Positions 33,120 through 42,539 of a stretch of 42,594 bases of DNA are shown one piece after another. The stretch covers positions 1-42,594 of the forward strand of contig NZ_JACBXS010000031.1 of NCBI RefSeq assembly GCF_013415485.1, given 5' to 3'. Made by a program: the position numbers and the translations under genes. Position 1 is the first letter of the stretch. Every line of letters starts with the position of its first letter. A model generated the notes under the pieces. The model did no database searches, was not told where the DNA came from, and was given only the letters and a program-made list of their open reading frames with translations. The stretch comes from Rhabdonatronobacter sediminivivens (GTDB taxonomy: Bacteria > Pseudomonadota > Alphaproteobacteria > Rhodobacterales > Rhodobacteraceae).

Positions 33120-33671
33120 GGTTTTGCGCAGGTCGCACCCGTGAAGGGTCTGGAAGGGTTCAACCGGTCCAGCCCTGTCACCGGCCCGACCTATGTTGAT
33201 GCCACCATTGGCGGCAAGCGCCTGCGGCGCGGTGCGCGTCTGTGGTCCGTGGCGACATCGACCTTCAAGGCCGAGACCTATCGCTTCCTGCGGCAGGACC
33301 GACCAACAGTGGAGGAGATCGCAGCAGGCGCCGTGTGTCCACCCGGCAGTGTGCATCTGCCATCATGGGCCGACGGCGAATGGCTGAAACAGTTGACGGC
33401 GGAACAGCTGATCACGGTCAAGAGCAAGCGTGGGTTCAGCAAGCTCGAATGGCAGAAACTGCGCGAGCGCAACGAAGCGTTGGACTGCCGTGTCTATGCG
33501 CGCGCCGCCGCCTGGATTGCCGGCACGGATCGGTGGTCTGAAGCGCGGTGGCAGGAGTTGGAGCGACAGTTGGCGGTGGAAACAAGGACCTTATCACAGG
33601 TCGCAGCAGCGATTGCGTCGTCTCGGGCTCCAGCGCGACGGCGGACAGTGCGATCAAGTTACATGGGGTGA
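33120..33671 (+). pseudogene. 3' piece of a second terminase large subunit gene
   Basis: Homology begins at GFAQVAPVKG and runs through the intact C-terminus (GFSKLEWQKLRERN to RRTVRSSYMG). The first 103 codons repeat the end of the left terminase copy with 94 identical residues; the rest supplies the ~80 residues that the left copy lacks. Silent differences are common between the copies, so they are related alleles rather than a recent duplication. An open frame extends upstream to an ATG at 33081, but those residues are not terminase. The catalytic ATPase part is missing. Confidence 0.9.
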
Positions 33672-33755
33672 AATCGGGAGTGGACGGGGCAGGCCTGCTT
33701 GCGAGCCTGCCTTTTCTCTGTCTGGCTGTGCGCACCAAAGAGCGGAGGAAGGATA

Positions 33756-34373
33756 TTGTCTAGTGAACCTGAAGTCTTCACGCTTCCGGCGCGACGGGGA
33801 CGCGCAATCCGGCTCGGCACTGGCGAAGCGATAAAGATCATCAATACGCATGGCTCCCAGGTCGTGGATACATGGGTGTTCAGCGCCGAAGACCTGACGG
33901 AATTCCTGTCGAACGAGCACATGCGTCCGACCCTCGGCAAGCTGTGGCCCGGCAAGGGCGATGTCCTCATCACCAACCGACGCCGACCGATCATGGTCAT
34001 GGAAGAGGATACGTCCCCCGGCCGCCATGACACGCTGATGGCGGCGTGCGACAATTATCGCTACGGCCTGCTCGGTTGCACCGAGTATCACGACAACTGC
34101 ACCGACAATCTGCACGCCGCGATGCGGCAGATCGGGCTTGAGGCGCCGGAGTGCCCCAGCCCGCTGAACCTGTGGATGAACATCCCGGTCGGGGCCGATG
34201 GCGTCACCGGCTGGGGCGAACCCCTGTCGAAACCGGGTGATCATGTCATATTGCGCGCCCGGATGGACTGCGTGGTCGCCATGTCGGCCTGCCCGCAGGA
34301 TATCCTGCCGATCAACGGTGCGGCCTGTCAGCCCACCGAGGCGCATTACATGATCCTCGATCGGCGAAGCTGA
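33756..34373 (+). CDS. DUF1989-family protein
   Basis: This 205-residue protein resembles the DUF1989 (urea carboxylase-associated) family. Markers are a strand FTLPARRGRAIRL, KIINTHGSQVVDTWVF, and GCTEYHDNCTDNLHAAM, whose Cys and His residues could bind a metal. The family is often linked to urea or guanidine metabolism, but its activity here is unknown. The TTG at 33756 is favoured because GGAGGAAGG precedes it; the longer upstream frame lacks such a site. It sits between the terminase remnant and gpW, where lambda-type phages have no gene, so it looks like cargo acquired by the prophage. Confidence 0.75.
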   Translation: MSSEPEVFTLPARRGRAIRLGTGEAIKIINTHGSQVVDTWVFSAEDLTEFLSNEHMRPTLGKLWPGKGDVLITNRRRPIMVMEEDTSPGRHDTLMAACDNYRYGLLGCTEYHDNCTDNLHAAMRQIGLEAPECPSPLNLWMNIPVGADGVTGWGEPLSKPGDHVILRARMDCVVAMSACPQDILPINGAACQPTEAHYMILDRRS

Positions 34374-34397
34374 TCTGCAGACGAACGCCCGGACCGA

Positions 34398-35294
34398 TCA
34401 CTGCAGGCAGCACTTCTTGTACTTCCTGCCGCTGCCGCAGGGACAGGGGTCGTTCCGTCCGATATTGGGCGTCTCGCGTTCGAAGGAGTCGCTGAAGAAC
34501 TGCGGCAGCGCGGTACCGGAGGCACGTTCCTTCGCCCGCGCCTTCAGAAACTCTTCGGAGAAGCAATGCCAACGCGCGAGTTCGTCGACGGCGCTGTCGA
34601 TCAGCCAGCTTTCGCGGCTGCGGTGGAACCACGGCGACTGGACGCCCTCCACTGACTTGCGCAGCTCCTGCTGGAAGAAGTCGAAGTCGGCATCTTCCGG
34701 CGAGATCCACTCCTTCTCGAAGGCTTCCCGCACCTGCGGCTCCAGATGCGCAAGGCCGAGGTCGGCGATAGCGAAGGCCCAACAGCCCCAGAGGATCTCC
34801 GGCTTCTCGAATTCGGACGCATGGAACCGCTCAAAGTAGTCCTCGACGTCCGGTCGGGTTTCGGGGTGCTGCCGGGCGATGATAACGAGCGCGTCAATCA
34901 TCTCGCAGCGCACGAACTGGTCGGCGGCCGGATCCTCGATCGCGTCAAGGATCGGCTGCAGGTCACCATCGAAGACACCGGCGATGACGCGCTTGGTGCC
35001 TTCGGTGATGGTATCACCGAGAAGCAGCTCGAGAAAGTCAGGATCCTGCCGCAGCAACGCGGCGAGCGGGCGATAGGCGCGGGCGTCGCGCCATTCGCCG
35101 AGCAGGTAGTAGACGAAAAGGAAGGCGGAGATGTCTGCTTCGCTGGACGTGTCGGCGTCTGCATTTCGCAGCCGCTCGATCTGGTCGAGAAACAGCGGAA
35201 CCATCTCGTCACGGCGCTCGCCCGCCGCGACCAGGGCGTCGCGCGGGAGGCCTTCAGAGACGGCCAGGGTGGTGAAGATTTCATTGGGGGACAT
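34398..35294 (-). CDS. DUF1186/SEC-C motif protein
   Basis: This 298-residue protein is mostly helical, repeat-like sequence typical of DUF1186 (adaptor-like alpha repeats), ending in a SEC-C zinc-binding motif ([15 protein letters not shown]). SEC-C tails bind zinc and often contact SecB, nucleic acid or ribosome-linked partners. The ATG at 35294 has GGAGA upstream; the longer frame extends into unrelated sequence. It is transcribed against the prophage genes and converges with the DUF1989 gene. This supports the view that both are cargo. No specific role can be assigned. Confidence 0.75.
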   Translation of the reverse strand: MSPNEIFTTLAVSEGLPRDALVAAGERRDEMVPLFLDQIERLRNADADTSSEADISAFLFVYYLLGEWRDARAYRPLAALLRQDPDFLELLLGDTITEGTKRVIAGVFDGDLQPILDAIEDPAADQFVRCEMIDALVIIARQHPETRPDVEDYFERFHASEFEKPEILWGCWAFAIADLGLAHLEPQVREAFEKEWISPEDADFDFFQQELRKSVEGVQSPWFHRSRESWLIDSAVDELARWHCFSEEFLKARAKERASGTALPQFFSDSFERETPNIGRNDPCPCGSGRKYKKCCLQ

Positions 35295-35387
35295 GCCTGA
35301 TCTCCGATTCCCATTCCGGATTTTCGGAAGGAAGTATCCGTCCCGCGGCGCCTCCGCCACCGGGAAAAACGCCGCCAGGAGCCATCC

Positions 35388-35603
35388 ATGACCACGGCTG
35401 CAGAACTCCGCGCCCGCCGCGACGCACTTGCCGCGCAACGGTCCTCGGGCGTGGCCCGGGTCAGCTACGACGGCAAGACCGTGGAGTACCGCAGCGTGGC
35501 AGAGATCGACCGTGCGCTCGAGGCGCTGGATCGTGAAATCGCAAGCGTCGAGGGGCGGCGCATGGTGCGGCAGGTGCGCGTCACCACGTCCAAGGGGCTG
35601 TGA
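35388..35603 (+). CDS. gpW-like head-tail joining protein
   Basis: This 71-residue protein is charged and helical ([15 protein letters not shown], then a beta hairpin [15 protein letters not shown], then a second helix), which matches the lambda gpW fold. Such proteins plug the head after packaging so that the tail can attach. It directly precedes and overlaps the portal gene, the usual order terminase-gpW-portal. Confidence 0.85.
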   Translation: MTTAAELRARRDALAAQRSSGVARVSYDGKTVEYRSVAEIDRALEALDREIASVEGRRMVRQVRVTTSKGL

Positions 35604-35605
35604 GC

Positions 35606-37129
35606 ATGCGATTCTTCGACAGGTTCCGCCGCCGGACGACCGTCGGCCCGGAAGCCATTCGCGCGCGGCTTGAGGGCGCAATGTCCCGCCGCAGGTTGCG
35701 CGGCTGGAACCCGCCGCTGGAGAATATCAACGCGCTGGTGGCATCCGGCGGCCCGCGCCTCCTGGCCCGGGCGCGGGAACTTGTCGTCACCAACGGCTAT
35801 GCCGCAAATGCCTGCGAAGCGTTCGCTGCCAATCTGGTCGGCGACGGGATTAAGCCGTCCTCGCTTATCAACGACGCCACCTTGCGCGACTGGGTGCAGA
35901 AGCTCTGGCTGGCATGGACCGACGAGGCGGATGCCGACGGGCTGACCGACTTCTACGGCCTGCAGGCCATGGTCGCGCGCGAGATGTTTGTCGCGGGCGA
36001 GTGTTTCGTGCGCCTGCGACCGCGCCGCGCCGAGGACGGATTGCTGGTGCCATTTCAGTTGCAGCTGCTGCAATCAGAGATGCTGCCCTTTGAGAAGACC
36101 GAGACAGCGGCCAATGGCAACCGCATCCGCTGCGGGATCGAGTTCGACCTGATCGGGCGGCGCGTGGCCTATCACTTCCGCCGCAGCCATCCGGGCGACA
36201 GCACGGATCGGCTCGTGGCTGTGCCAGAGACCGTGCGCGTGCCCGCCGAGGACGTGCTGCACATCTACCGCCCGCTGGATGCAGGCCAGATCAGGGGCTT
36301 GCCGCATGTGGCACCTGCGATGGTGCGGCTCTTCCTGCTCGATCAGTACGACGATGCCGAACTCGACCGCAAGAAGACCGCGGCGATGTTCGCGGGCTTC
36401 ATCACCAAGACGGCACCCGAAGAGCCGATGATGGGCGAAGGTGCTGCCGATCTTGACGGCGCAGCGATCGCCAGCCTCGAGCCCGGCACCATGCAGGTTC
36501 TGCTGCCGGGCGAAGACGTGAAGTTCTCGTCCCCGGCGGACGTCGGCGGCGGCTATGAGGCGTTTCAGTACCGGACACTGCTGGCAGTGTCCGCGTCGCT
36601 GGGGCTGCCCTATCATCTGGTGACCGGCGATGTGCGGCAGGCCAACTATTCCAGCTTGCGCGCGGAACTGGTCGAATTCCGCCGTCGTGTGCAGCAGTTG
36701 CAGCATGGCGTGATCGCGCATCAGCTCTGCCGGCCCATATGGGCGCGCTGGCTGGAGACCGCGCAGCTGGCCGGACGACTCGACCTGTCCGATCCGGTTG
36801 CCGCGCGCGCGGTGCAATGGATCCCACCGCGCTGGGACTGGGTCGATCCGCTGAAGGATATCCAGGCGCAGATCCTTGCGATGGAAGCGGGCATCACCTC
36901 GCGGCGCAAGGTGGTCGAGGGCACCGGCTACGATGTCGAGGAAGTCGACCGCGAGAATGCGGTTGATGCCAAACGCGCCGAGGGACTTGGCCTGCGCTAC
37001 CGCACCAGCCCCGGTGAAACGCAGGGCGCGCGGGCGACACCGTCGCGGCGGCCCGATGCGGGCAGTGCCGACGACGATACCGAGCGCACAGATGCGACGG
37101 CGGGCGGCGGGACCACAAATCAGGAGTAG
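35606..37129 (+). CDS. Phage portal protein (lambda gpB type)
   Basis: This portal subunit of 507 residues forms the ring through which DNA enters the capsid. Recognisable lambda-family segments include [56 protein letters not shown], and [19 protein letters not shown]. Near the C-terminus come [18 protein letters not shown] and a disordered polar tail. The ATG at 35606 follows a GTG two codons earlier that overlaps the gpW stop; either may be used. The gene is intact. Confidence 0.93.
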   Translation: MRFFDRFRRRTTVGPEAIRARLEGAMSRRRLRGWNPPLENINALVASGGPRLLARARELVVTNGYAANACEAFAANLVGDGIKPSSLINDATLRDWVQKLWLAWTDEADADGLTDFYGLQAMVAREMFVAGECFVRLRPRRAEDGLLVPFQLQLLQSEMLPFEKTETAANGNRIRCGIEFDLIGRRVAYHFRRSHPGDSTDRLVAVPETVRVPAEDVLHIYRPLDAGQIRGLPHVAPAMVRLFLLDQYDDAELDRKKTAAMFAGFITKTAPEEPMMGEGAADLDGAAIASLEPGTMQVLLPGEDVKFSSPADVGGGYEAFQYRTLLAVSASLGLPYHLVTGDVRQANYSSLRAELVEFRRRVQQLQHGVIAHQLCRPIWARWLETAQLAGRLDLSDPVAARAVQWIPPRWDWVDPLKDIQAQILAMEAGITSRRKVVEGTGYDVEEVDRENAVDAKRAEGLGLRYRTSPGETQGARATPSRRPDAGSADDDTERTDATAGGGTTNQE

Positions 37130-37133
37130 AGCG

Positions 37134-38231
37134 ATGAACAGCTGGTACACGATCCGCGCCCGGGCTTCCGGGGCGGAAGTGCTGATCTATGACGAAATCG
37201 GCGCCTATGGCGTCAGCGCAAAGGGGTTTCTGGCCGAACTGGGCGCGCTGCCCGAGGACGCGCCCATCGATCTGCGCCTCAACAGCCCCGGCGGGTCGGT
37301 CTTCGATGCGGTGGCGATCTACAATGCGCTGACCCGGCATGCAGGCACTGTCACGGTCTGGATCGATGGGATTGCCGCCTCGGCGGCCAGCTACATCGCC
37401 ATGGCGGGCGATGAGATCATCATGCCCGAGAATGCCTTCCTGATGATCCATGACCCGTCTGGAATTGTCATGGGCACGGCGGCGGACATGCGCGACATGG
37501 CCGGGGCGCTCGACAAACTGGCCGCCAGCATGACGCGCGGCTATGCGGCCAAGGCGGGCAAGCCCGAGGCGGAGATTGCCGCTCTCATGGCCGCAGAGAC
37601 CTGGTTCGACGCCAGGGACGCGCTGGAACTGGGCCTCGCCACGCGCATGGCGGAGCCGGTGCGCATTGCCGCCAGTTTCGACATCGGGCAGTTTCGCAAT
37701 GCGCCGCCTGAACTGGTCGAGGCGATTGCGGAACCGGATCACGGGCCTGCAGAGCCTGACAGCAGTGCGGGTGGTGCCGATGTTGCGGCGGGGGGCGATC
37801 CGCTCACCGCACCCGATCCCGCGACCAAGGTTCCCGCCGGGAACGTTGATCCGGTGGCATCTGTCGCCGATCCATCGCTGTCGACCGGGCAAGGCGAGGG
37901 TGTTGCAGACGCCAACACCCTCCCATGCGCCGCGCCCCCGGAGAGCTGCGTTGCAGCCGCCAACGCAGCCCCTGATGCCAGCACGATCCGCGCCGAAGCC
38001 ATTGCCCATGCCCGCGCCGTGATCGACCTCTGCCGCCTGGCGGGCCAGCCGCAGATGGCAGGCAAGTTTCTGGAGGAGGATGCGAGCCTGGACGCCGTCC
38101 GCGCGAAGCTGCTGGCCGCCAGGGCCGAAGCCACCCCGCTGATCACCTCCCATCACCCGCAACCCGGGCCGAACCCGACCGCGCGCCCCTGGGGCGATGT
38201 CATCGCCCGCACCTTCAGACTGAAAGGCTGA
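37134..38231 (+). CDS. ClpP-type prohead protease with scaffold-like tail
   Basis: This 365-residue protein joins a ClpP-fold serine protease (residues ~1-200) to an Ala/Pro/Asp-rich tail. Markers are LRLNSPGGSVFDAVAIYNAL, the nucleophile region GIAASAASYIAMAG (S83) and the histidine MIHDPSG (H106). In this family the protease processes the capsid precursor and its own C-terminal region serves as scaffold, which fits the tail ending in a helical segment (EAIAHARAVIDLCRLAG). CAGGAG lies ahead of the start. Confidence 0.9.
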   Translation: MNSWYTIRARASGAEVLIYDEIGAYGVSAKGFLAELGALPEDAPIDLRLNSPGGSVFDAVAIYNALTRHAGTVTVWIDGIAASAASYIAMAGDEIIMPENAFLMIHDPSGIVMGTAADMRDMAGALDKLAASMTRGYAAKAGKPEAEIAALMAAETWFDARDALELGLATRMAEPVRIAASFDIGQFRNAPPELVEAIAEPDHGPAEPDSSAGGADVAAGGDPLTAPDPATKVPAGNVDPVASVADPSLSTGQGEGVADANTLPCAAPPESCVAAANAAPDASTIRAEAIAHARAVIDLCRLAGQPQMAGKFLEEDASLDAVRAKLLAARAEATPLITSHHPQPGPNPTARPWGDVIARTFRLKG

Positions 38232-38237
38232 TCTCCC

Positions 38238-38609
38238 ATGACTACGCTTGTGAAAGGCCAATACCCCGGCGGTTTCCTCGTCTGGGAAGTCCTGCGCGAC
38301 TTCACCCGTGAAACTGTCACCATCACGTCCGGCGCAGGCAAGCTCGCCCCCGGCACCGTGCTGGGCCGGATCACCACGGGCGGCAACTACACTGTGCTGA
38401 CGCCGGGTGCCTCGAATGGCAGTCAGACCGCCGCCGGCCTCCTCTGGAGCCAGGCGGATGCCACCGATGCCGATGCGCCCGCTGTGGTGCTGGTCCGCGG
38501 CCCCGCCATCGTCAACCGCCATGAGATCATCTGGCCCGAGGGGATCACCGAGGGCCAGACCAACACCGCACTGACGGCGCTCGCAGCCCTCGGCATCATC
38601 CAGCGCTGA
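38238..38609 (+). CDS. Head decoration protein (gpD-like)
   Basis: This 123-residue beta-rich protein stabilises the expanded capsid. The sequence VTITSGAGKLAPGTVLGRIT and the later AAGLLWSQADATDAD...VVLVRGPAIVNRHEI pattern are typical of lambda gpD relatives. It lies in the usual position between the protease and the capsid gene and appears intact. Confidence 0.88.
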   Translation: MTTLVKGQYPGGFLVWEVLRDFTRETVTITSGAGKLAPGTVLGRITTGGNYTVLTPGASNGSQTAAGLLWSQADATDADAPAVVLVRGPAIVNRHEIIWPEGITEGQTNTALTALAALGIIQR

Positions 38610-38634
38610 GCGCAACAGAGGAAAGGACATACCC

Positions 38635-39648
38635 ATGGCCACCATGGACATCTTTGAAGGCGATGCCTTCTCCATCATCGAGCTGACCCGCGCGCTCGAA
38701 AACATCCCCTTCAAACCCGCGATCCTCTCGGGCGCAGCGCTGTTCGGATCGCGCGGCGTGCGCACGCGCACCGTCATGATCGAGAGCCGCGACGGCACGC
38801 TGCAATTGATCCCGTTCTCGGAACGCGGCTCGGCTTACGAGTCCCAGATCCCCGAGCGGCGTGAAATGCGCGCCTTTGTGGTGCGCCAGTTCAAGAAGCA
38901 GGACGTGCTCTGGGCCTCGGAAATCCAGAGTGTGCGCGATCACGGCTCGGAAACCGCCGTGCAGCAGGTGCAGACCGAGGTCGCCCGCAAGCTGGGCCGC
39001 TTGCGCAATGATGCCGAGGCCACCTTCGAATTCCACCTCTTCAACGGCATTCAGGGCGTCGTGAAAGACCCCAGGGACGGGGCCACGGTGATCAACTACT
39101 ACACCGAGTTCAACATCACGCCCGCTGCAGAGGTGGATTTCGACCTCGACAATGCCACGCCCGGCTCCGGCGCGCTGCGCAAGCGCTGCCAGGCGCTGAT
39201 CGAAAGCGTCGAGGATACGCTGGGTGGACTTGCCGCCGGTCAGGTGCAGCTGCGCGCCGAATGCGGCTCGGCCTTCTTCGCCGATCTGGTGGCCCACAAG
39301 GAGGTGCGCGAGACCTATCTCAACACTGCCGCCGCCGCTGATCTGCGTGGGCGTGTGGGCGAAGAGGTCAGCTTTGGCGGCATCACCTTCCGCCGCTACC
39401 GGGGCGGCCTCGGTTTCGGCGTGCCGACCGACAAGGCGTATTTCTATCCCGAAGGCGTCGAGGGGCTGTTCGAGATCTACTACGCCCCCGCCGACACCTT
39501 CGAGACGGTCAACACCGTCGGACAGCCGCTCTATGCGCGCATGATCCCCGATCGCGATCGCGATGAATGGGTGCGGCTGGAGATCGAGAGCAACCCGCTG
39601 CCCATCTGCACCCGCCCGCAGGTGTTGCGCAGCGCAAGGCGGACCTGA
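38635..39648 (+). CDS. Major capsid protein (gpE type)
   Basis: This 337-residue protein is the main shell subunit, of the lambda gpE family. Markers include DIFEGDAFSIIELTRALENI at the N-terminus, the RGVRTRTVMIESRDGTLQLI segment, HLFNGIQGVVKDPRDG, and the late KAYFYPEGVEGLFEIYYAPAD. Most of the reading frame is well conserved and shows no lesion. Its last base is the first base of the next start codon. Confidence 0.92.
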   Translation: MATMDIFEGDAFSIIELTRALENIPFKPAILSGAALFGSRGVRTRTVMIESRDGTLQLIPFSERGSAYESQIPERREMRAFVVRQFKKQDVLWASEIQSVRDHGSETAVQQVQTEVARKLGRLRNDAEATFEFHLFNGIQGVVKDPRDGATVINYYTEFNITPAAEVDFDLDNATPGSGALRKRCQALIESVEDTLGGLAAGQVQLRAECGSAFFADLVAHKEVRETYLNTAAAADLRGRVGEEVSFGGITFRRYRGGLGFGVPTDKAYFYPEGVEGLFEIYYAPADTFETVNTVGQPLYARMIPDRDRDEWVRLEIESNPLPICTRPQVLRSARRT

Positions 39649-39959
39649 TGAACGCCGTCGGCATGGCGCTCGATGCGTTGTTCGCGGACGGCAACATCGC
39701 CCGCTATGGCATCTATATTGCCGACGGTGGCGCGCCCCAACTCGTCCGCGTGGTCACCCGCCGCGCGGACGAGGTCACGGGCTTCGGTGACGCCCGGCTA
39801 TGGTCGTAAACCACGCGCGTTGATCTGCGCGTGGCGGAAGTGGTAGATCCGCGTCCGGGCGACCGGGTCGAGATCGAGGGCGAGCCCTTCTTGATCCAGG
39901 GCGAGCCGGTGCGCGACCGCGAGCGGCTGATCTGGACCGTCGATCTGAGGCCAGCATGA
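39648..39959 (+). pseudogene. Head-tail joining protein gene with in-frame stop
   Basis: The frame from ATG 39648 would encode 103 residues and end at TGA 39957-39959, overlapping the next ATG by the usual 4 bp. A TAA at 39807-39809 interrupts it after LWS, and the frame continues with TTRVDLRVAEVVDPRPGD...IWTVDLRPA. One base change (for example GAA to TAA) explains the lesion. The position after the capsid gene and the beta-rich C-terminal half suggest an FII-like connector. Confidence 0.8.
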
Positions 39960-40588
39960 AGCTGAAGATCGACATCACCCCGGACATGGTCGCCATGATG
40001 GCCGCCGAGATCAAGGCGGGCGAACGCGCCGTCAGCACTGCCACGCGCGAGGCTGGCAACAACCTGAAATCCGCCTGGCGCGCGCAGATCACCGGCGCAG
40101 GGCTGGGCCAGAGGCTGGCCCGCACCATCCGGTCGGAGCAGTTCCCGAAGGGAAAGCCGAGCCTGAACGCGGCGGCGCTGGTGTGGTCGAAAGCGCCCGT
40201 GATTGTTGGTGCGCATGATACCGGGCCGCTCATTCGCTCGAAAAGCGGGTTCTGGCTGACGATCCCCACGCCCGCCGCCGGAAAATCCTCGCGCGGTGGC
40301 AAGATCACCCCAGCGGAATGGGAGCGGCGGTCCGGGCTGCGCCTGCGCTTTGTCTATCGGCGTGCGGGACCCAGCCTGTTGGTAGCAGAGGGGCGACTGA
40401 ACGCGCACGGGCGGGCTGTGGCGTCCAGATCGAAGACCGGGCGGGGCGTGACCACGGTGCCGATCTTCCTGCTGGTGCCGCAGGTCAGGCTGCCCAAGCG
40501 GCTCGATCTGGCGCGGGATGCCGGTCAGGCGCAGGACGCGCTGCCGGGGCTGATCGTGGCGAAGTGGGCAGACGGCAAGATACCGTGA
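39956..40588 (+). CDS. DUF6441-like phage structural protein
   Basis: This basic, 210-residue protein has a helical N-terminus (MVAMMAAEIKAGERAVSTATREAG), then a region with ALVWSKAPVIVGAHDTGPLI and a C-terminal RGVTTVPIFLLVPQVRLPKR. It resembles DUF6441 proteins found between head and tail genes of Rhodobacteraceae prophages, probably tail-completion or connector factors. It is the last prophage gene; no tail tube, tape measure or fibre genes follow, so the prophage has been cut off here. Confidence 0.65.
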   Translation: MKLKIDITPDMVAMMAAEIKAGERAVSTATREAGNNLKSAWRAQITGAGLGQRLARTIRSEQFPKGKPSLNAAALVWSKAPVIVGAHDTGPLIRSKSGFWLTIPTPAAGKSSRGGKITPAEWERRSGLRLRFVYRRAGPSLLVAEGRLNAHGRAVASRSKTGRGVTTVPIFLLVPQVRLPKRLDLARDAGQAQDALPGLIVAKWADGKIP

Positions 40589-40759
40589 AGCTCATCATTT
40601 GATGACCGGATCTGCATTCCAACAGCCAACTGAGGTAGCATCAAGTCCAATCGCCCTACTACTCGTCACAACCCCGCGCGGACGGTGGCGGAACGAAACA
40701 AGCGCCATGACGATTAAACATATGAACCATCTGAGGTTTCACAGACAAGGATAATCAAA

Positions 40760-42178
40760 ATGTCACGCAGAAACTATTACACGACAACGGCTCTTGTGGC
40801 CACGCTCGCCTTGGGCTTTCCCCATGTCGCGCTGGCGCAGGACGCGACAGCGGATCCCAGCGCGCAGGTGGACCCTAACGCACAAGGGGCCGCAGCAGGC
40901 ACAGGTGCTGATGCAGCGGCAACAGCGGATCCCAGCGCGCAGGTGGACCCTAACGCACAAGGGGCCGCAGCAGGCGCAAGTGCTGATGCAGCGGTAACAG
41001 CGGATCCCAGCGCGCAGGTGGACCCTAACGCACAAGGGGCCGCAGCAGGCACAGATGCTGATGCAGCGGTAACAGCGGATCCCAGCGCGCAGGTTGAGAC
41101 CAACCCACAGGAAGGGGTCGTAGCAGACGCAAGCACCGATGCCGAGCCGACTGAGGTCACCGAGGGCACCATCGGTACTGGTGGCGTACGTACGAGCACA
41201 CAAGAATTTGACACGCAGATCGATGGCTCCGCCGTTGTGGCAGGTGAAGAGACTGGCGCGAGTGCCGGGACGACATCGACCGCAGATGACGGCATGACCC
41301 GCTTCGATCAAGCGCTCATGCTTGGGCTTGGTGCCGTCGCCGTAGGCTCGCTACTCAATGATGGCAGTGAAGTCGTCGCCAACACAGGCGACCGTGTGGT
41401 CGTGAACCGCAACGGGCAGCTGGTTGTCTACAAAGATGACAATGCATTGCTGTTCCGCGAGGGTTCAAATGTGCGCACCGAGACGTTCGCGGACGGCTCG
41501 ACACGAACTTTCGTGGCACGTGCTGATGGTGGCCAGATTGTCACTATCCGCGACAGGGAAGGCCGTGTTTTGCGCCGGACGCAGGTTGCCACAGACGGCA
41601 CAGAAGTGCGGCTATTCGACGACACGATAGAAGCCCAGGCCATCGACGCCTCGCAACTGGCCAACTACGCAAGGGCCGACAGCATTCTTTTCAGCACTGC
41701 TGATCAAGCGGCGCTGCGCACGGCTCTGATGTCCGAGACGAATCCGGACCGTCGCTTCACCGTGCGCCAGATCCGAGAGAATGAAGAAGTGCGCAACCTC
41801 GTGGCCGGCATCGACCTCGATACGATCAACTTCGCTACCGGATCGTCCGCGCTTCGCCAAGGTGATGTCGAAACCCTGAGAAGCGTAGGCGCCACATTGG
41901 AAGAGATACTGAGCGCCACGCCAGGTGAGGTCTTCATGATCGAGGGCCATACTGACGCAGTGGGCGACGCGGTGAGCAATCTCACCCTTTCGGACCGTCG
42001 GGCCGAAACAGTAGCGCTCGCCCTGATCGAGAACTTTGCTATCGCGCCGGAAAACCTGCTTGTACAGGGCTATGGTGAGCAGTTTCTCAAGGTCGAAACC
42101 CAAGAAGCAGAGCTGGCCAACCGCCGGGCGACTGTCCGCCGGATCACCCCGCTGCTACAACACGCCGCTGCCCAATAA
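40760..42178 (+). CDS. OmpA-family outer membrane protein with 25-residue repeats
   Basis: This 472-residue protein has a signal peptide (TTTALVATLALGFPHVALAQ, cleavage after AQ), three and a half acidic 25-residue repeats beginning ADPSAQVDPNAQGAAAG, and a beta-rich middle segment with YD-like repeats (DRVVVNRNGQLVVYKDDN, FADGSTRTF). The C-terminal OmpA domain carries FMIEGHTDAVGD...SDRRAETVALALIE, which binds peptidoglycan. It probably anchors the outer membrane to the wall. The gene lies outside the prophage with its own 170-bp upstream region and is followed by a hairpin terminator. Confidence 0.9.
   Translation: MSRRNYYTTTALVATLALGFPHVALAQDATADPSAQVDPNAQGAAAGTGADAAATADPSAQVDPNAQGAAAGASADAAVTADPSAQVDPNAQGAAAGTDADAAVTADPSAQVETNPQEGVVADASTDAEPTEVTEGTIGTGGVRTSTQEFDTQIDGSAVVAGEETGASAGTTSTADDGMTRFDQALMLGLGAVAVGSLLNDGSEVVANTGDRVVVNRNGQLVVYKDDNALLFREGSNVRTETFADGSTRTFVARADGGQIVTIRDREGRVLRRTQVATDGTEVRLFDDTIEAQAIDASQLANYARADSILFSTADQAALRTALMSETNPDRRFTVRQIRENEEVRNLVAGIDLDTINFATGSSALRQGDVETLRSVGATLEEILSATPGEVFMIEGHTDAVGDAVSNLTLSDRRAETVALALIENFAIAPENLLVQGYGEQFLKVETQEAELANRRATVRRITPLLQHAAAQ
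40851..41096 (+). repeat. 75-bp in-frame tandem repeats in the OmpA-family gene
   Basis: Units start at 40851, 40926, 41001 and 41076; the fourth diverges after about 20 bases. Each encodes 25 residues. The first three units are nearly identical, so copy number may vary by slippage or unequal crossing over. Confidence 0.9.
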
Positions 42179-42539
42179 CGAGTCTTCCTCTTGTGTGCAG
42201 ACATGACATGGTCCGTCCCGGAAGGGGCGGACCAACTGCGCGACAATAGCGCCATCTGCAATTTTGCGGTTGCATCGAGAGGGCTGCCAGCGCGACCTGT
42301 TTCGTCAGGGGGAGTTCCGAGCTTGCAGAAAACCCCAAAGATGACAGAGCGCACTCCATATCGATAACCATGAGACCACCAATCATTCCCAGATTTGCAG
42401 GCGCGCCGGGGGCGCATTCCTATATGGCCTTTCTCTCCGTCTTCTATCACAGCAAGCCAATCGCCTATTGCCGCGAACTCTCTCTGGTATGAGCCTCCGA
42501 TCTGGGGAAGATTCTTTTAGGCTCCAGACTCATTGATAT
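42179..42539. other. Non-coding region between OmpA gene and IS end
   Basis: Apart from the hairpin at 42210-42233 I see no convincing gene. The last ~40 bases before the transposase stop (GATTCTTTTAGGCTCCAGAC and onward) probably include the end of the insertion sequence. Confidence 0.5.
42210..42233 (+). terminator. Hairpin downstream of the OmpA-family gene
   Basis: A 10-bp stem (GGTCCGTCCC / GGGGCGGACC, one G-T pair) closes a GGAA loop 31 bp after the stop codon. No T-run follows, so it may stabilise the mRNA end rather than act as a full intrinsic terminator. Confidence 0.6.

Noticed and set aside
36894..38798. 634-codon minus-strand frame across the portal and protease genes
   Set aside because: Antisense to two well-supported phage genes in canonical order.
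40851..41096. CRISPR array in the OmpA-family gene
   Set aside because: The repeats are contiguous 75-bp in-frame coding units without unique spacers.
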